Source of the DNA: Pseudoips prasinana
Lineage: Eukaryota > Arthropoda > Insecta > Lepidoptera > Nolidae
Direction of reading: 5' to 3'
NCBI GenBank assembly: GCA_951640165.1
Contig: OX621253.1
Coordinates: 16,634,001-16,698,000 of the forward strand
DNA: 64,000 nt
Position numbers and translations under genes: made by a program. Within the stretch, counting starts at the first letter, position 1. Every line of letters begins with the position of its first letter. Below are positions 21,314 to 30,006 of this stretch, in pieces. The notes beneath the pieces are model-generated. The model was not told where the DNA came from. It searched no databases and saw only the letters and a list, made by a program, of their open reading frames with translations.

Positions 21314-21574
21314 AGATGGGCCTGTTGGCGTGGTTGGCAAATGCTTGCTTTTCACACCGGAGGTCGTGGGTTCGATTCCCACCCAGGACAAATATTTGTG
21401 TGCATGAACATGTTTGTTTGTCCTGAGTCTGGGTGTAATTATCTATATAAGTATGGATTTACAAAAAAAAAGTAGTATTTGTAGTATATTAGTTATCTCG
21501 TTTCCATAGTACAAGCTCTGCTTAGTTTGAGATCAGTTGGCCGTGTGTAAATAATGTTCCAGGATATTATTAAT
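21314..21574 (+). mobile_element. tSINE-1, full-length reference copy
   Basis: ~260-bp SINE. Head: GGGCCTGTTGGCGTGGTTGG (A-box-like GGCGTGGTTGG), GCAAATGCTTGCTTTTCACA, then GGTCGTGGGTTCGATTCCCA, whose GGTTCGATTCC is a perfect pol III B box. Body: GACAAATATTTGTGTGCATG, GTCCTGAGTCTGGGTGTAAT. 3' end: CCATAGTACAAGCTCTGCTT, AGTTTGAGATCAGTTGGCCG, TTCCAGGATATTATTAATTA. It has no ORF and would need LINE machinery. The tRNA-like head lacks a proper acceptor stem, so it is not a tRNA gene. Confidence 0.85.
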
Positions 21575-21611
21575 TAACGATAGCTTTAGAGTGTGTAACG
21601 TAGATAATTAA

Positions 21612-21836
21612 GATTTTTTAAAAGTTAAACTTCTTTAAGCTCGCTTAACTGAGGGGGGAAGCTGGTGAACGTGGGACCAGACGTTACGAAAAGTGTGATC
21701 GGGCTAGGCGAACGGAAGTTAAGAGGGAGATATATGTTAGTCCCGATAGAAAGCAAGAGATTTACATTTCGTAAATTACTGTAGGGGCAAGAGAGGTGAG
21801 AGCACACATTTTCTTTCTTTCTTTCTCTCATAGCAA
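21612..21836 (-). repeat. (GAAA)n-headed dispersed repeat, reverse
   Basis: On the minus strand: CTATGAGAGAAAGAAAGAAA, GTGTGCTCTCACCTCTCTTG, CGCCTAGCCCGATCACACTT, TTCGTAACGTCTGGTCCCAC, and ends TTAAGCGAGCTTAAAGAAG. It shares this order with 45.14 kb in the opposite orientation. No coding signal. Confidence 0.7.
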
Positions 21837-22222
21837 GTTTTCTATGCCCAAAGATATTATGTACCTATATGTAGTGATTTGAATTTTAGTCACAAATAAA
21901 TAAGTTTTTTTCTTCACAATTGAGTGAATAAGATATATCTATAGATTTTTTTAATGGATATTGCGTTAAATTTCCTTATAAAGCGTACAGGTTTCTCGTA
22001 TCGAAAATGGCAATTATTTGAATACAAAACTACCTATTTGCGTAACATTACCATTCAAGAGCTGAAATTAAATGTTTGCGTGCAGACAGTATGTTGCACG
22101 CTAGTATTTTTACTGTGCTAGTATTTCACGACAGTCGGAATCGCCAATTAAATATTATCGTAAAACAATCATACACCAATTGACTCGAGCCGTCACTTAA
22201 CGGGTTCAATGAATTCAATTTG

Positions 22223-22285
22223 ACGGCACGCGTGGCGCAGCGGTTAAGGCAATCGACTTACTACTCTGCCCAGGACAACTATGTG
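22223..22285 (+). mobile_element. tSINE-5 head, truncated
   Basis: ACGGCACGCGTGGCGCAGCG followed by GTTAAGGCAATCGACTTA is the A-box half of tSINE-5. It is joined to ACTCTGCCCAGGACAACTAT, missing the anticodon and B-box region, and then runs into tSINE-3. Confidence 0.65.
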
Positions 22286-22895
22286 TCACCGTAGCCTGCT
22301 TGGTATTGCTCCTGCCTACGAAATTTTTGGTCCTCGGTTCGAATCCCGGTAAGTGCAAACATTTGTGTGATGAGCACGAATATTTGTTTCTGAGTCATGG
22401 ATGTTTTCTATGTATATAAGTATTTATCTATCTATATAAGTATGTATATCGTCGCCTGGTGATGTCCTCCCGACCGAATTTCGGCCACGGCGGCCAGTCT
22501 TAATGGAGACTAGCCAATTGCGCAGGACATATTATAGTGCACAAGTGTGTGCGCAAACACAGGGGCACTTTCTATTCCATCACTCTTATGATCCGATGGG
22601 ACGCCTAGCGACACGACCGGAAAGAGTTCAGGTACAGGACCGACGGCTTTACGTGCTTTCCGAGGCACGGGGGTGTAATACCGCCAACTTCCAGACTTCG
22701 GGCTGATACTGAGAAATTTCTTTTTACGGAAAAATCCCAAAATCACTTTTTGGCCCGACCCGGGATTTGAACCCAGGACCTCATTATCTGCGGTTGAACA
22801 CGCTACCGCTATACCAACGAGGCATAGTACAAGCTTTGCTTAGTTTAGGGATAAGATGATCTGTGTGACATTGTCCCTAGATATTATAATTTTTC
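22286..22895 (+). mobile_element. tSINE-3 split by tSINE-4
   Basis: The left part has TCACCGTAGCCTGCTTGGTA, TCCTCGGTTCGAATCCCGGT (B box), ATGAGCACGAATATTTGTTT, ending TCGTCGCCTGGT at 22460. The 3' end resumes at 22823 (CATAGTACAAGCTTTGCTTA, GATGATCTGTGTGACATTGT). The intervening 362 bp is a reverse tSINE-4. Confidence 0.8.
22461..22822 (-). mobile_element. tSINE-4, full-length, nested in tSINE-3
   Basis: Minus strand: CCTCGTTGGTATAGCGGTAG, GTCCTGGGTTCAAATCCCGG (B box), GGTCGGGCCAAAAAGTGATT, GTGCCTCGGAAAGCACGTAA, CTCTTTCCGGTCGTGTCGCT, TTGCGCACACACTTGTGCAC, GGCCGAAATTCGGTCGGGAG. At about 360 bp this is the longest tSINE-4 copy besides 60.2 kb. Short open frames on both strands are incidental. 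Confidence 0.85.
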
Positions 22896-22992
22896 CAACT
22901 TATTTATTTATTTTCAGGTTTAATACATATTTATTCTTATAGAATTGATATATAAAAGAATAAAACACAAATAAATACGTATTAATATTATT

Positions 22993-23076
22993 ATTTCTAT
23001 GACCTATAAATAGTTGTTCTGAGTATGTCCGTCAATTATGTTTGTAACTAAAGTACACTGTGACACAGGGATTAAT
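22993..23076 (+). mobile_element. tSINE-5 3' fragment
   Basis: ATGACCTATAAATAGTTGTT, CTGAGTATGTCCGTCAATTA, TGTTTGTAACTAAAGTACAC and GACACAGGGATTA follow the tSINE-5 body; the head is missing. Confidence 0.6.
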
Positions 23077-23136
23077 TTCCCTAAGACAGGCGTTGTCGTT
23101 TATAAATAAATAAGAAATAAAATACCAATTACAAAC

Positions 23137-23687
23137 AATAATAATGTCCTCCTGGGGCCCTACCGGCTAAGTCGCCGAACATCGTTCTCGTGAATGGTGT
23201 TCAAATAAATAAAAGTTAAAAATGACTTAATCAATCGTTAAATCGGCTTCAACGTTGACAATCGATTCCGGACCATTTATGACGTCACATGTGGTCATGG
23301 AAGCCGATTTAACGATTGATTAGTTCATTTTTAACCTTTTATTCATTTGAACGACATTCACGAAAACGATGTTCGGCGACTTAGCCGGTAGAGCCCCTGG
23401 TGGAAGTTGGGTCACGGTACCTTATTTCAATGGAGACTAGCCATCTGCGCGGGACATATTACAGTGCACAAGTGTGTGCGCAAACACAGGGTGACTTTAC
23501 AATCTCACTAGCGATTCCACTGGAATGAGCTCACGCTCAGGACCGTCTGCTTTACGTTCTCTCCGAGGGTATAAATACCGCCATCTCCCAAACTTCGGGC
23601 TAATACTGAGAATTCTAAATCACTTTTTGGACCGACCCAGAATTTGAACCCAGGACCTTATCTGCAGTTGAAAACGCTACCGCTGCC
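23137..23687 (-). mobile_element. tSINE-4 split by a 250-bp foldback element
   Basis: The 3' end is at the left (AATAATAATGTCCTCC). The rest runs from 23401 (TCAATGGAGACTAGCCATCT, TGTGTGCGCAAACACAGGGT) to the head (TTTGAACCCAGGACCTTATC, ACGCTACCGCTGCC). The body is decayed compared with the nested copy at 22.5 kb. Confidence 0.75.
23151..23400. mobile_element. 250-bp foldback MITE with ~95-bp arms
   Basis: The left arm (CCTGGGGCCCTACCGGCTAA, GTCGCCGAACATCGTTCTCG, TGACTTAATCAATCGTTAAA, TCGGCTTC) is mirrored by the right arm (GAAGCCGATTTAACGATTGA .. TTAGCCGGTAGAGCCCCTGG) with only scattered mismatches. The ~50-bp centre contains TTATGACGTCACATG with a perfect TGACGTCA octamer. No ORF. The target duplication is ambiguous because the ends are self-complementary. 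Confidence 0.85.
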
Positions 23688-24030
23688 CTATTACAAATAC
23701 TTGTATCAATAAAGACAAGCAAATTAGTTGTATATACGCTCAATAATTTTCTGCGACATTTCGTAACGTCTACTCTTCTACTTGACTACACTTCACGCAA
23801 ATACATAGAAGGCTGGATTTTACTTAATATTACGCACTCGTAGGTTCTGCACATTATAACTCCGAGATATTTTCCACACACAATATTTAATCGAACAGAA
23901 TAACGTTCTCATCTACCGTCGTACAAAGAATGCCTCTTTAATAATTCTCCTACCCTATTTATATTTTTATCACTGACAACCATTTGAAAGTCTAATATCG
24001 ATTATTAATAGTTTTAAGATGTAAAATTAT
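23688..24030. other. AT-rich gap before the RTE LINE
   Basis: No coding or repeat signal recognised. Confidence 0.4.
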
Positions 24031-24041
24031 TATAGTAATTA

Positions 24042-25107
24042 CATACGAAACATGGGCCGTGCTGAGGTCTCTCATAAGGTGCCAAATTGACTACCGGTAT
24101 ATCGAGGTGATAAAGTGTTTGTATGAAAACGCCACTATGTCAGTGCGACTCCAGGACCAGATCTCGAAACCTATCCACTTGCAGCGAGGCGTGAGACAGG
24201 GAGATGTTATATCTCCGAAACTGTTCACCGCTGCATTGGAAGACGTCTTCAAGCTTCTGGACTGGAAAGGCTTTGGCATCAATGTCAATGGCGAGTACAT
24301 CACTCACCTTCGATTTGCCGATGATATCGTAGTCATGGCTGAGACCATGGAAGACCTCGGTACAATGCTCGATGACCTCAGCAGAGTCTCTCAACAAGTG
24401 GGTCTGAAAATGAACATGGATAAGACGAAAATCATGTCAAACGTCCATGTTACACCCACTCAATTGAAAGTTGGTGACTCTGCACTCGAAGTTGTAGAGA
24501 ACTATATTTACCTAGGACAAACCATCCAACTAGGTAGGTCCAACTTCGAGAAGGAGGTCAATCGTAGAATCCAACTCGGATGGGCAGCGTTCGGGAAGCT
24601 ACGTAACATCTTCTCGTCCAAAATACCGCAGTGTCTCAAGTCGAAAGTCTTCGACCAGTGTGTGTTGCCAGTGATGACATACGGAACAGAGACGTGGTCG
24701 CTCACTATGGGCCTTATTAGAAGGCTCAAGGTCACCCAAAGAGCAATGGAGAGGGCTATGCTCGGAGTTTCCCTGCGGGATCGCATCAGAAATGTCGAAA
24801 TCCGCAGGCGAACCAAAGTCACCGACATAGCCCGAAGAATTGCCAAGCTGAAGTGGCAGTGGGCAGGGCACATAGCTCGTAGAGCCGACGGCCGTTGGGG
24901 CAGAAAGGTTCTCGAGTGGCGACCACGAACCGGAAGACGCAGCGTGGGCAGGCCCCCTACAAGATGGACCGATGATCTTGTGCGGGTCGCTGGAAATCGC
25001 TGGATGCGGATAGCGCAAGACCGGCAATTGTGGAGATCTTTGGGGGAGGCCTTTGTCCAGCAGTGGACGTCTTTCGGCTGATATGATGATGATGATGATG
25101 ATGATGA
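24042..25107 (+). mobile_element. 5'-truncated RTE-clade LINE with 11-bp target duplication
   Basis: The insertion is bounded by TATAGTAATTA at 24031-24041 and again at 25108-25118. It ends in an (ATG)n tract directly after the stop codon, a 3' end typical of RTE retrotransposons. The frame is open through the left edge (YETWAVLRS), so truncation happened on insertion. The exact duplication and open frame suggest a fairly recent event. Confidence 0.9.
24059..25081 (+). CDS. RTE-type reverse transcriptase, C-terminal 340 codons
   Basis: Reverse transcriptase of a non-LTR retrotransposon, acting on its own RNA in target-primed insertion. Visible palm motifs are RGVRQGDVISPKLF (residues ~43-56) and the catalytic FADDIVVM (~81-88). 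After these come thumb/connection segments including YLGQTIQ (~151-157), TYGTETWSLT (~207-216), RDRIRNVEIRRR (~240-251) and the basic GRPPTRWTDDLVR (~298-310). The protein ends QQWTSFG right before the ATG tail. The apurinic-type endonuclease and the first catalytic Asp motif of the palm are missing, so it cannot be active. The GTG at 24059 is only where the open frame is commonly read; the frame continues to 24044. RTE assignment rests on the motif pattern and the trinucleotide tail. Confidence 0.85.
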   Translation: MLRSLIRCQIDYRYIEVIKCLYENATMSVRLQDQISKPIHLQRGVRQGDVISPKLFTAALEDVFKLLDWKGFGINVNGEYITHLRFADDIVVMAETMEDLGTMLDDLSRVSQQVGLKMNMDKTKIMSNVHVTPTQLKVGDSALEVVENYIYLGQTIQLGRSNFEKEVNRRIQLGWAAFGKLRNIFSSKIPQCLKSKVFDQCVLPVMTYGTETWSLTMGLIRRLKVTQRAMERAMLGVSLRDRIRNVEIRRRTKVTDIARRIAKLKWQWAGHIARRADGRWGRKVLEWRPRTGRRSVGRPPTRWTDDLVRVAGNRWMRIAQDRQLWRSLGEAFVQQWTSFG

Positions 25108-25410
25108 TATAGTAATTAATAAGATGATAATCATTAATCAAATAAATAATAACAATATGAATATATTTTTATAACATAGCAGCTACGTCATAACCGTTGC
25201 GCGGCTATTGAGAACTTGATAACAATACGTTAAAGAATTAGAATTGCCATTTAATGTGGCAGTGTTCCCAGCGTTCTCAGAACGTTCCCAGTTGACATTG
25301 ATAGGAAGGATTTCTTTGAAGCTCTTTATAATACATCTATGAGAAGACATTATAATATAATCTCTATCCAATTTACTTCCCTTTTTTAAGAAAATTAATA
25401 TGAATAATTT

Positions 25411-25853
25411 GCTGTGTGGTGACAGCATAGAATATCATCACCCCATCTCATCCAGTGGGGGGCGTAGAAATCGACCGAGGGAATATCTACCAGAGAACGG
25501 CCAGTAGTTTTTTTCTGTGAACAATGACCATCTAAATTCGACTGCACGTGTGGCGCAGCGGCTAAGACAGTCGCCTCGCATCTTCGTGTCGCGGGTTCGA
25601 GTCCCGCGCTGGACTACTATTTGTGTGACCCATAAATAGTTGATCTGAGTCTGGATTTAATTTGTGTCCGTCTCTTATATGTTTGTAAAGTACCCCGCGA
25701 CACAGGGATTAGATTAGATATTGCGAGCATTGTCTTTAAAAAAAACTGCGATTGCCAACCCGTCTGTCAAGCGTGTTGATTATGGCATATCCTCCCATTC
25801 TTTGGGGATGCTTTTGTCCAGCAGTGAACGTACTTTGGCTGACCTGATGATAT
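25411..25853 (+). mobile_element. RTE-SINE split by tSINE-5
   Basis: The left part is GCTGTGTGGTGACAGCATAG, AATATCATCACCCCATCTCA, TATCTACCAGAGAACGGCCA. The right part starts at about 25742 (AAACTGCGATTGCCAACCCG) and ends TTTTGTCCAGCAGTGAACGT, TTGGCTGACCTGATGAT. The interruption lies between ACCATCTAAA and AAACTGCG. Confidence 0.85.
25538..25741 (+). mobile_element. tSINE-5, full-length reference copy
   Basis: Head GCACGTGTGGCGCAGCGGCT, AAGACAGTCGCCTCGCATCT, CGTGTCGCGGGTTCGAGTCC (B box GGTTCGAGTCC). Body GACCCATAAATAGTTGATCT, CTGGATTTAATTTGTGTCCG, TATGTTTGTAAAGTACCCCG, GACACAGGGATTAGATTAGA, then an A-rich end. The head folds plausibly into a tRNA-like shape, but the lack of a matching acceptor stem and the attached body argue for a SINE. 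Confidence 0.85.
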
Positions 25854-25963
25854 CAAATTAGAATCTATACATATAATAAAATCGTAGGAAAGTCAAATCT
25901 GTACATTGAATATTTTTAAAAAAGGATAATTGGGGCGTCATCTAACATCGATATCGAAGCCAA

Positions 25964-27766
25964 TGAACTGACGAAAAATAAAAAAAATCGTTCATAAAAT
26001 GGCTAGCAAGAGTAGTTGTGGCTATGATGGTCTTCCTATATCAATAATTAAGGAAAATATAGATTTATTGGCGTCCCCACTTTCTGGTTTCTTCAATAAA
26101 TGTATAGATGAGTGTATTTTCCCAGATCAACTTAAGTTGGCTAAAGTAGTGCCAATCTTTAAGAAGGGCGGAAAAACAGATCCGAAAAACTATAGGCCCA
26201 TATCACTACTTCCGACGATATCGAAATTATTAGAAAACATTATTAAAAGCAGGCTAATATCTCATTTTAATTTAAAAAAGGTAATTAATTCCAGGCTGTT
26301 TGGTTATCAGAAAGGCATAGGAACCTCAGACGCAATAAGTACACTAATCAACGATATAATTAGTAATCTAAATAATAAATTGAAAGTAGCTGGGCTCTTT
26401 ATAGATTTAAGTTCCGCTTTTGACACAATTGACAATGATCTCCTTATTTCAAAATTGGAATATTATGGTGTTCGAGGAAAAGCCTTAAAACTTATGACAT
26501 CATACTTAAAGAACAGGAGAATGTATGTTGAAATTAAAAATATTGATGAAAGAAATCATGAAGTTGTGTACAAGTCAAAAATGGTTGGTATTAAACGCGG
26601 AGTACCTCAAGGTTCCATCCTGGGTCCCGTATTATACATAATTTTCACAAATGACCTGCTCAATTACATAAATAATAGACAACCGGACGTTAAATTAGTT
26701 GTTTTTGCAGACGACACAAATGTAGTAATAAGTGCATGCGATTTAGAAACTTTGACTGCTAAAGTGAACAAAACCCTAGAACGTCTTTGTAAATGGTTCT
26801 CAGCTAATAATTTAATAATAAATACAAACAAGACAAACCTTTTATTATTTAGAACCACAGCACGAAATAAAGACCACATAGATATAAACCTAAATGGTCA
26901 AAAAGTTCTTTTAGCAAATAACGTCAAGTTTTTAGGAATCACTATAGATTCAAGCTTAAATTGGAAGCAAGAGTTGGCGACTATTGACTCGAATCTATCA
27001 TCAGCTTGTTATGCATTAAGAAGCTTACGGGATCAAATTGACATTAAACACCTATTAGCTGTATATCATGGTCTTGTGGAATCAAGGTTGAGGTATAGTA
27101 TCATGTGCTGGGGAAACAGTTATAATTATAATTGTCACAGAGCTTTCGTTCTTCAAAAACGCGCTATAAGAACCATTGTCAAAATACCACAATGGGAATC
27201 ATGTCGAGAATATTTTGTCAAATTAAAAATACTAACAGTACCAAGTCTATACATTTTCTTAGTTCTTAGTAATTTTGCAAAATACATACACAGATATGAA
27301 ACAGAAGAAGAAAGAGATCATAGAGAGAATACGAGAAGGAAAGCTATTAAAAATAACATGGTTCCTAAATTAAATATTGTTAAACATTGCCCTCAGTACC
27401 AAGGAGTGGAATTATTTAATAAGTTACCAGCATCTTTGAAGGAAACAGTTTACAATACGAACATATTTAAAACAAGGTTGAAGGCCTTCCTATTGGAGAA
27501 GGGTTTTTATGCTGTGACTGAATTGTAAAACCCAATTATTTCAAAAATAATCTAAATGTTAATGTTATAATGACGTGACAAATTAATGTTTTGTAGTTTG
27601 TTTTTATTTTATTTAAATTTAATGTGTGGACTATTGTATCGTATTATTTTATTTTGTTGTTTTGTTATTATTTCAATTTATTATTTTTTCTATTGTATAA
27701 TTTAATTGATATGTATTCTATACGGATTCAAACACAATGAAAATTGTTAATGAGTAAATAAATAAA
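25964..27766 (+). mobile_element. 5'-truncated CR1/jockey-type LINE nested in Hel-B
   Basis: It starts in the linker upstream of the reverse transcriptase domain, has a ~240-bp AT-rich 3' UTR and ends GAGTAAATAAATAAA. Both borders are fixed by comparison with intact Hel-B copies. At most CAA is shared by the two junctions, so there is no long target duplication. Confidence 0.8.
25999..27528 (+). CDS. Intact LINE reverse transcriptase domain, 509 codons
   Basis: Complete reverse transcriptase domain of a CR1/jockey-group non-LTR retrotransposon with no stop or frameshift. Motifs: KLAKVVPIFKKGGKTDPKNY and RPISLLPTISKLLE (~48-83), FIDLSSAFDTIDN with the first catalytic Asp (~134-146), KRGVPQGSILGPVLY (~200-214), catalytic FADDTNVV (~235-242), KTNLLLF (~276-282), FLGITIDSSLNWKQEL (~314-329). 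The C-terminal region includes SRLRYSIMCWGN and ELFNKLPASLKE. The Met at 25999 lies just inside the truncation point; in the parent element the protein would extend N-terminally into an endonuclease. Codon use is AT-rich like the background. Because the endonuclease is missing it cannot retrotranspose alone. The exact clade is not resolved. Confidence 0.85.
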   Translation: MASKSSCGYDGLPISIIKENIDLLASPLSGFFNKCIDECIFPDQLKLAKVVPIFKKGGKTDPKNYRPISLLPTISKLLENIIKSRLISHFNLKKVINSRLFGYQKGIGTSDAISTLINDIISNLNNKLKVAGLFIDLSSAFDTIDNDLLISKLEYYGVRGKALKLMTSYLKNRRMYVEIKNIDERNHEVVYKSKMVGIKRGVPQGSILGPVLYIIFTNDLLNYINNRQPDVKLVVFADDTNVVISACDLETLTAKVNKTLERLCKWFSANNLIINTNKTNLLLFRTTARNKDHIDINLNGQKVLLANNVKFLGITIDSSLNWKQELATIDSNLSSACYALRSLRDQIDIKHLLAVYHGLVESRLRYSIMCWGNSYNYNCHRAFVLQKRAIRTIVKIPQWESCREYFVKLKILTVPSLYIFLVLSNFAKYIHRYETEEERDHRENTRRKAIKNNMVPKLNIVKHCPQYQGVELFNKLPASLKETVYNTNIFKTRLKAFLLEKGFYAVTEL

Positions 27767-28047
27767 CAAAAATATAGTTTTTAGAATTTTTGTCTGTGTG
27801 TCTGTTTGCCTGTATGTATGTCCGGGCTAAACTCAAAAAGTACTGTATGGATTTACTTCAAATTTTGCATGAATATTACTAAGAGTTCGGGTCAACATAT
27901 AGGCTACATATTATCGCGCTATCACCTACGGGGGAGGAGCTATGATAATTTATAAAAGTTAACGCGGGTAAAACCGCGGGGCACAGCTAGTAACTGAATG
28001 GTTTTGTACTTAGTCTTATTAAAATATATAAACACGAATTTTAGTTT

Positions 28048-28340
28048 TCTATACTTACATACAATAAAATCGTAGGAAAGTGTAAACTGTACATTGAATA
28101 TTTTTTTAAAAGGATACGTGGGGCGTGATCTACTATCGATGTTTTTTTAATTTTTGTCTGTGTGTCTGTATGTATGTCCGGGCTAAACTCAAAAAGTACT
28201 GCATGGATTTACTTCAAATTTTGCATGAATATTACTTAAAGGTCGGGTCAACATATAGGCTACATATTATCACGCTATCACCAACGGGGAAGGAGCTGTG
28301 ATAATTTATATCGCGGGTAAAACCGCGGGGCACAGCTAGT
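28048..28340 (+). mobile_element. Hel-B Helitron, second copy
   Basis: Starts TCTATACTTACATACAATAA and ends GCGGGTAAAACCGC, GGGGCACAGCTAG-T. Internal ATCGATGTTTTTTTAATTTT lacks the CGAAGCCAAAAATATAG segment present in copy 1. It forms a tandem unit with the next copy. Confidence 0.85.
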
Positions 28341-28368
28341 TAAATATATAAACACGAATTTTAATTAT

Positions 28369-28665
28369 CTATACATATAATAAAATCGTAGGAAAGCGTA
28401 AACTGTACATTGAATATTTTTTTAAAAGGATACGTGGGGCGTGATCTACAATTGATGTTTTTTGAATTTTTGTCTGTGTGTCTGTATGTATGTCCGGGCT
28501 AAACTCAAAAAGTACTGCATGGATTTACTTCAAATTTTGCATGAATATTACTTAAAGGTCGGGTCAACATATTATAGTCTACATATTATCAAGCTATCAC
28601 CTACGAGGGAGGAGCTGTACTCATTTATAAAGTTTAACGCAGGTAATACCGCGGGGAACAGCTAG
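28369..28665 (+). mobile_element. Hel-B Helitron, third copy
   Basis: Starts TCTATACATATAATAAAATC and ends TACCGCGGGGAACAGCTAG-T. It shares with copy 2 the internal deletion and the preceding spacer AAATATATAAACACGAATTT, showing that the two arose by segmental duplication. Confidence 0.85.
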
Positions 28666-28799
28666 TACTTCATTAAAAAACACACATCACAGTTTGTTTA
28701 GCACCGGTTCGTTTTTTATTAATTGACATAATATGCCACAATACAGTACAACTTACCTAACCATTAGAAGACCCCGACCGCAACTATAAAAACATAATT

Positions 28800-29028
28800 A
28801 TGGAATAGAGCTGATACTCTTACATTATTAGACCGATATTAACCAAACATATCTAAGAACCACTGCAAGGAAACTAGCGTTCAAATGAAATAAACCGCAT
28901 TGAAATCGGTCCATCCGTTTGAGAGCTACGATGCCACACACACACACACACACTTACACAGAGACAGACAGATATCGACGTCAAACTTGTAACACCCATC
29001 TTTTTGCGTCGGGGGTGAAAGTATAACG
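28800..29028 (+). repeat. Dispersed repeat with (CA)n
   Basis: CCGCATTGAAATCGGTCCAT, CCGTTTGAGAGCTACGATGC, a (CA)9 run at 28934-28952, CAGAGACAGACAGATATCGA, TTTTTGCGTCGGGGGTGAAA. This resembles a common lepidopteran dispersed repeat. The ends are not defined here. Confidence 0.5.
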
Positions 29029-29035
29029 TGATGTA

Positions 29036-29161
29036 CAGACGCCAGTACATCAAGCTACCCCAATCTGTCAAATTTCTCCAATTGAAACTGAACCTTATGC
29101 TTATATGATAAAGTTGAAAAGAAATTTGACAGATTGGGATAGCTGTATGTGCTGGCGTCTG
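29036..29161. mobile_element. MITE-1 copy 5
   Basis: TA-CAGACGCCAGTACATCAAGC on the left, TGTATGTGCTGGCGTCTG-TA on the right. The core is in the same orientation as copy 1 (AATTGAAACTGAACCTTATG). Confidence 0.85.
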
Positions 29162-29466
29162 TACATTTTCCATTTGTACGTTGAGATTATTATCTATGTA
29201 ATTGTGTAATTATGAATATGTAGGAGTATTTTCTAGCCTAAGAGCTGTTAAGACATACTGAGATATAGTCTCCTTGTCTATTAGGTCAGAGGTGGACGAC
29301 CTCCATTCTCCTGATGTATCAATCAGTTGACAGAGATTTATGTAGGTACCGCCGACAAACTAGAAATTGAGAACTACTATTTGTTAAAGATTCAAATAAA
29401 GCCTTCGTACACTGAATTGTCAAATAATTTAGTTAATTACGAGTATATCACGATCAATTTAATTGA

Positions 29467-30006
29467 TAGGTAAGTATCAAAGAAGGCCCGACTAGCCGTG
29501 CACGATGGAGTGTTAGTGCCAACTTTAATGTATGGAAGTGAAAGTTGGGTATGGCAGAAAAAGAATGAAAGTAAAATAAATGCAGTGGAAATGAGAGCTC
29601 TGAGAAGTATGTGTGGTGTGACTTTGAGAGACAGAATTCGAAATACTGATGTAAGAGAGCGTTGTGGTGTGAAAGAGGATGTAGTCACAAAGATTGAAAA
29701 AGGCATGCTGAGATGGTTTGGCCATTTAGAAAGGATGAATGAAAGAAGATTGACAAAAGAAGTATACCTGGCCTGGGTGAATGGGACAACCGGAAGGGGA
29801 AGACCACGTCGAACATTCTCTGACCAAATTGGAGATGTTCTCAAGAAAGGGCAGGTCAGAAGTACCCTAAACCGGCGAGCATGTATGAAGAATATAATGA
29901 CAGTAATCGAGGCAAAAGAAGTATGCAAAGATCGTGACAAATGGAAATCCGTTGTCTCTGCCTACCCCTCTGGGAAACAGGCGTGAGTCTATGTATGTAT
30001 GTATGT
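29467..30006 (+). mobile_element. Second RTE-like LINE tail with 11-bp target duplication
   Basis: Flanked by AATTTAATTGA at 29456-29466 and 30007-30017. It ends GTGAGTCTATGTATGTATGT, a (TATG)n tail. Only the last ~170 codons plus a 17-bp 3' UTR are present. A 146-bp remnant of the same family was inserted near 36.9 kb. Confidence 0.85.
29498..29986 (+). CDS. LINE reverse transcriptase C-terminus, 162 codons
   Basis: Open frame covering only the region after the catalytic palm: [14 protein letters not shown] (~11-24), [20 protein letters not shown] (~36-55), [11 protein letters not shown] (~71-81), [20 protein letters not shown] (~98-117), [20 protein letters not shown] at the end. The [26 protein letters not shown] series is the hallmark C-terminal tail of RTE-like non-LTR retrotransposons. 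It contains no catalytic residues and is non-functional. The first in-frame ATG would be internal; the GTG start is nominal. The frame reads back to ~29474 ([10 protein letters not shown]), where a stop marks the truncation edge. Confidence 0.8.
   Translation: MHDGVLVPTLMYGSESWVWQKKNESKINAVEMRALRSMCGVTLRDRIRNTDVRERCGVKEDVVTKIEKGMLRWFGHLERMNERRLTKEVYLAWVNGTTGRGRPRRTFSDQIGDVLKKGQVRSTLNRRACMKNIMTVIEAKEVCKDRDKWKSVVSAYPSGKQA

Larger units (their letters stand above)
25864..27990 (+). mobile_element. Hel-B Helitron interrupted by a LINE
   Basis: 5' TCTATACATATAATAAAATC, preceded by A. 3' hairpin GCGGGTAAAACCGC and GGGGCACAGCTAG, followed by T. The element itself is about 325 bp (25864-25963 plus 27767-27990). 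A 1.8-kb LINE splits the family sequence ATCGAAGCC-AAAAATATAG. Confidence 0.85.

Noticed and set aside
21350..21390. Possible tRNA gene (perfect GGTTCGATTCC B box)
   Set aside because: Repeated in many copies fused to the same non-tRNA body, without a paired acceptor stem; it is a SINE head.
24508..25141. Long minus-strand frames (208 and 180 codons) opposite the RTE reverse transcriptase
   Set aside because: Shadows of the real reverse transcriptase frame; the serine and isoleucine runs come from the ATG-repeat tail.
25545..25615. Possible tRNA gene with A and B boxes
   Set aside because: Belongs to tSINE-5, with four or more copies sharing a ~110-bp 3' body, and is inserted in an RTE-SINE.
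28934..28952. (CA)n microsatellite as a separate locus
   Set aside because: It is an internal part of a dispersed repeat, as are the (TCTG)n runs at 11.8, 33.5 and 38.9 kb.
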